Positions 50,960-52,011 of a DNA stretch of 52,011 nt are shown piece after piece. This stretch comes from an uncultured Parabacteroides sp. GTDB lineage: Bacteria > Bacteroidota > Bacteroidia > Bacteroidales > Tannerellaceae. The translations under genes were made by a program, and so were the position numbers. The stretch lies in assembly GCA_944325345.1 (NCBI GenBank), contig CALUZV010000026.1:1-52011 (forward strand). The letters are read 5' to 3'. A model generated the notes under the pieces. It saw only the letters and a list, made by a program, of their open reading frames with translations, did not search any database and was not told the origin of the DNA. Within the stretch, counting starts at the first letter, position 1. Every line of letters begins with the position of its first letter.

Positions 50960-51841
50960 ATGAAGTTATTAGACGGAAAGGCCACCTCTGCACAGATGAA
51001 ACAGGAGATGGCAGAAGAAGTAGCCCGGATAAAGGCTGCCGGAGGGAAGGTTCCTCACTTGGCCGCTATCTTGGTGGGACACGACGGCGGGAGCGAAACC
51101 TACGTGGCAAACAAAGTAAAGACTTGCGGCGAGATTGGCTTCAAATCTACGTTGATTCGTTATGAAGACGACGTAACGGAAGAAGAATTGCTCCGTAAGG
51201 TCGATGAACTGAACAACGACCCGGATGTGGATGGCTTTATCGTCCAGCTCCCTTTGCCCAAGCATATCTCTGAGCAGAAGATAATCGAGGCAATTGACTA
51301 TCGGAAGGACGTGGACGGATTCCACCCGATTAACGTAGGACGTATGTCTATCGGTTTGCCCTGCTTTGTTTCGGCGACACCTGCAGGAATCTTGGAGTTG
51401 TTGAAGCGCAACAATATCGAGACGCAAGGCAAACATTGCGTGGTTTTAGGCAGAAGCAATATCGTCGGCAAGCCGATGGCAACTTTGATGATGCAGAAGG
51501 CATATCCGGGCGATTGTACGGTAACGGTTTGCCATAGTCGTTCGAAGAACCTGAAGGAGATGTGCCGCCAGGCGGATATTATCATCGCTGCGTTAGGCGT
51601 TCCCGGATTCGTAACGGCAGATATGGTGAAGGACGGGGCGGTAATCGTCGATGTCGGCACAACCCGCGTTCCGGATGCTACTCGCAAGAGCGGTTTCCGT
51701 CTGTCGGGCGATGTGAAGTTCGATGAAGTAGCTCCGAAGTGTTCCTATATCACGCCTGTTCCTGGCGGAGTAGGTCCGATGACCATCATTTCTTTAATGC
51801 GTAACACCTTGTTAGCAGGGAAGAAAGAAATCTATCAATAA
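50960..51841 (+). CDS. folD: Methylenetetrahydrofolate dehydrogenase/cyclohydrolase
   Basis: A 293-residue bifunctional enzyme interconverting 5,10-methylene- and 10-formyl-tetrahydrofolate (cytoplasm). The catalytic Tyr48 and Lys52 are in [54 protein letters not shown] (NADP loop) and [13 protein letters not shown] are all canonical. It supplies formyl groups for purine synthesis and initiator tRNA. It sits directly after ffh, a common Bacteroidetes pairing. Confidence 0.97.
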   Translation: MKLLDGKATSAQMKQEMAEEVARIKAAGGKVPHLAAILVGHDGGSETYVANKVKTCGEIGFKSTLIRYEDDVTEEELLRKVDELNNDPDVDGFIVQLPLPKHISEQKIIEAIDYRKDVDGFHPINVGRMSIGLPCFVSATPAGILELLKRNNIETQGKHCVVLGRSNIVGKPMATLMMQKAYPGDCTVTVCHSRSKNLKEMCRQADIIIAALGVPGFVTADMVKDGAVIVDVGTTRVPDATRKSGFRLSGDVKFDEVAPKCSYITPVPGGVGPMTIISLMRNTLLAGKKEIYQ

Positions 51842-51870
51842 AAAGATATACAAAAAAGAGGTGCGAAGGC

Positions 51871-51900
51871 TTGGATATTCGGAAATAATGCCTACCTTTG
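51871..51900 (+). promoter_or_regulatory. Promoter of tRNA-His
   Basis: TTG (51871-51873), 19 bp, TACCTTTG (51893-51900): a full -33/-7 match, about 40 bp before the tRNA. Confidence 0.75.
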
Positions 51901-51939
51901 CACCGTCTTAAAAAGAGGTATCTCTGAAAGACGGACATG

Positions 51940-52011
51940 GTGAATGTAGCTCAGTTGGTTAGAGCATTGGATTGTGGTTCCAAGGGTCGTGGGTTCGAGC
52001 CCCATCTTTCA
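51940..52011 (+). tRNA. tRNA-His (GTG), 3' end cut by window edge
   Basis: The D arm contains TAGCTCAGTTGGTTAGAGC. The anticodon stem TTGGA/TCCAA encloses loop TTGTGGT with anticodon GTG, and the T arm is GTGGG-TTCGAGC-CCCAT. The acceptor GTGAATG pairs with CTTTCA(C), with one T-T mismatch at position 6. The extra 5' G typical of tRNA-His is present in the DNA at 51939. The last acceptor base and the 3' end lie outside the window. Confidence 0.93.

Overview
The window looks like a chromosomal segment of a member of the Bacteroidales (phylum Bacteroidetes). The grounds are a SusC/SusD outer-membrane pair, an araB-araA-araD set of the Bacteroides type, DUF3244 and TPR/HTH lipoprotein genes, a yeast-like PurC, and many copies of the Bacteroidetes promoter signature (TTTG about 19-22 bp before TAnnTTTG). 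I cannot name the genus from sequence alone.

Layout. 1-6100 (minus strand): a TPR protein, an AspT/YidE-type membrane transporter, a long-chain flavodoxin and a DUF2023 protein, then a DUF5715 M15-like lipoprotein. 6190-9800 (plus): phoH-purC-ubiE/menG-aroE. 10.1-13.2 kb (minus): a BASS-type transporter and a Pif1-like helicase with HRDC domain. 13.3-16.8 kb: two tandem secreted GH51 arabinofuranosidases. 17.2-18.2 kb: a Gfo/Idh/MocA oxidoreductase. 18.3-24.3 kb: a membrane TPR/HTH regulator, a DUF3244 protein, four small outer-membrane beta-barrel genes and an HU-like/DUF4469 protein. 24.5-27.8 kb: divergent pheS and a GH3 glycosidase. 28-36.5 kb: an FtsX/MacB-type ABC cluster (three permeases, one of them frameshifted, and one ATPase) with two matching sigma-54 promoter cassettes. 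37.1-42.1 kb: SusC/SusD and a 43-residue membrane protein on its own short transcription unit. 42.5-48.4 kb (minus): an arabinose operon in the order Na+/sugar symporter, araD, araA, araB. 48.8-52 kb: an arginase-like protein, ffh, folD and the start of tRNA-His.

The GH51 pair, GH3 enzyme, SusC/D, symporter and araBAD together suggest capture and breakdown of arabinose-containing glycans followed by entry into the pentose phosphate pathway, although they lie in several separate transcription units.

The most unusual signal is not a gene. About ten intergenic tandem arrays, each with a different sequence, share one architecture: a 41-42 bp unit (or a 21-23 bp half unit) carrying alternating dyad symmetries whose centres are about 20.5-21 bp apart, i.e. 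two DNA helical turns. Most begin or end within about 40 bp of a stop codon. A second strong signal is the pair of sigma-54 promoters, each preceded at identical spacing by two GTGTC-N9-GACAC-type sites and a shared 13-mer. A branched inverted-repeat element at the 3' end of pheS and a 226-bp near-identical 5' block shared by two otherwise diverged outer-membrane genes also deserve attention.
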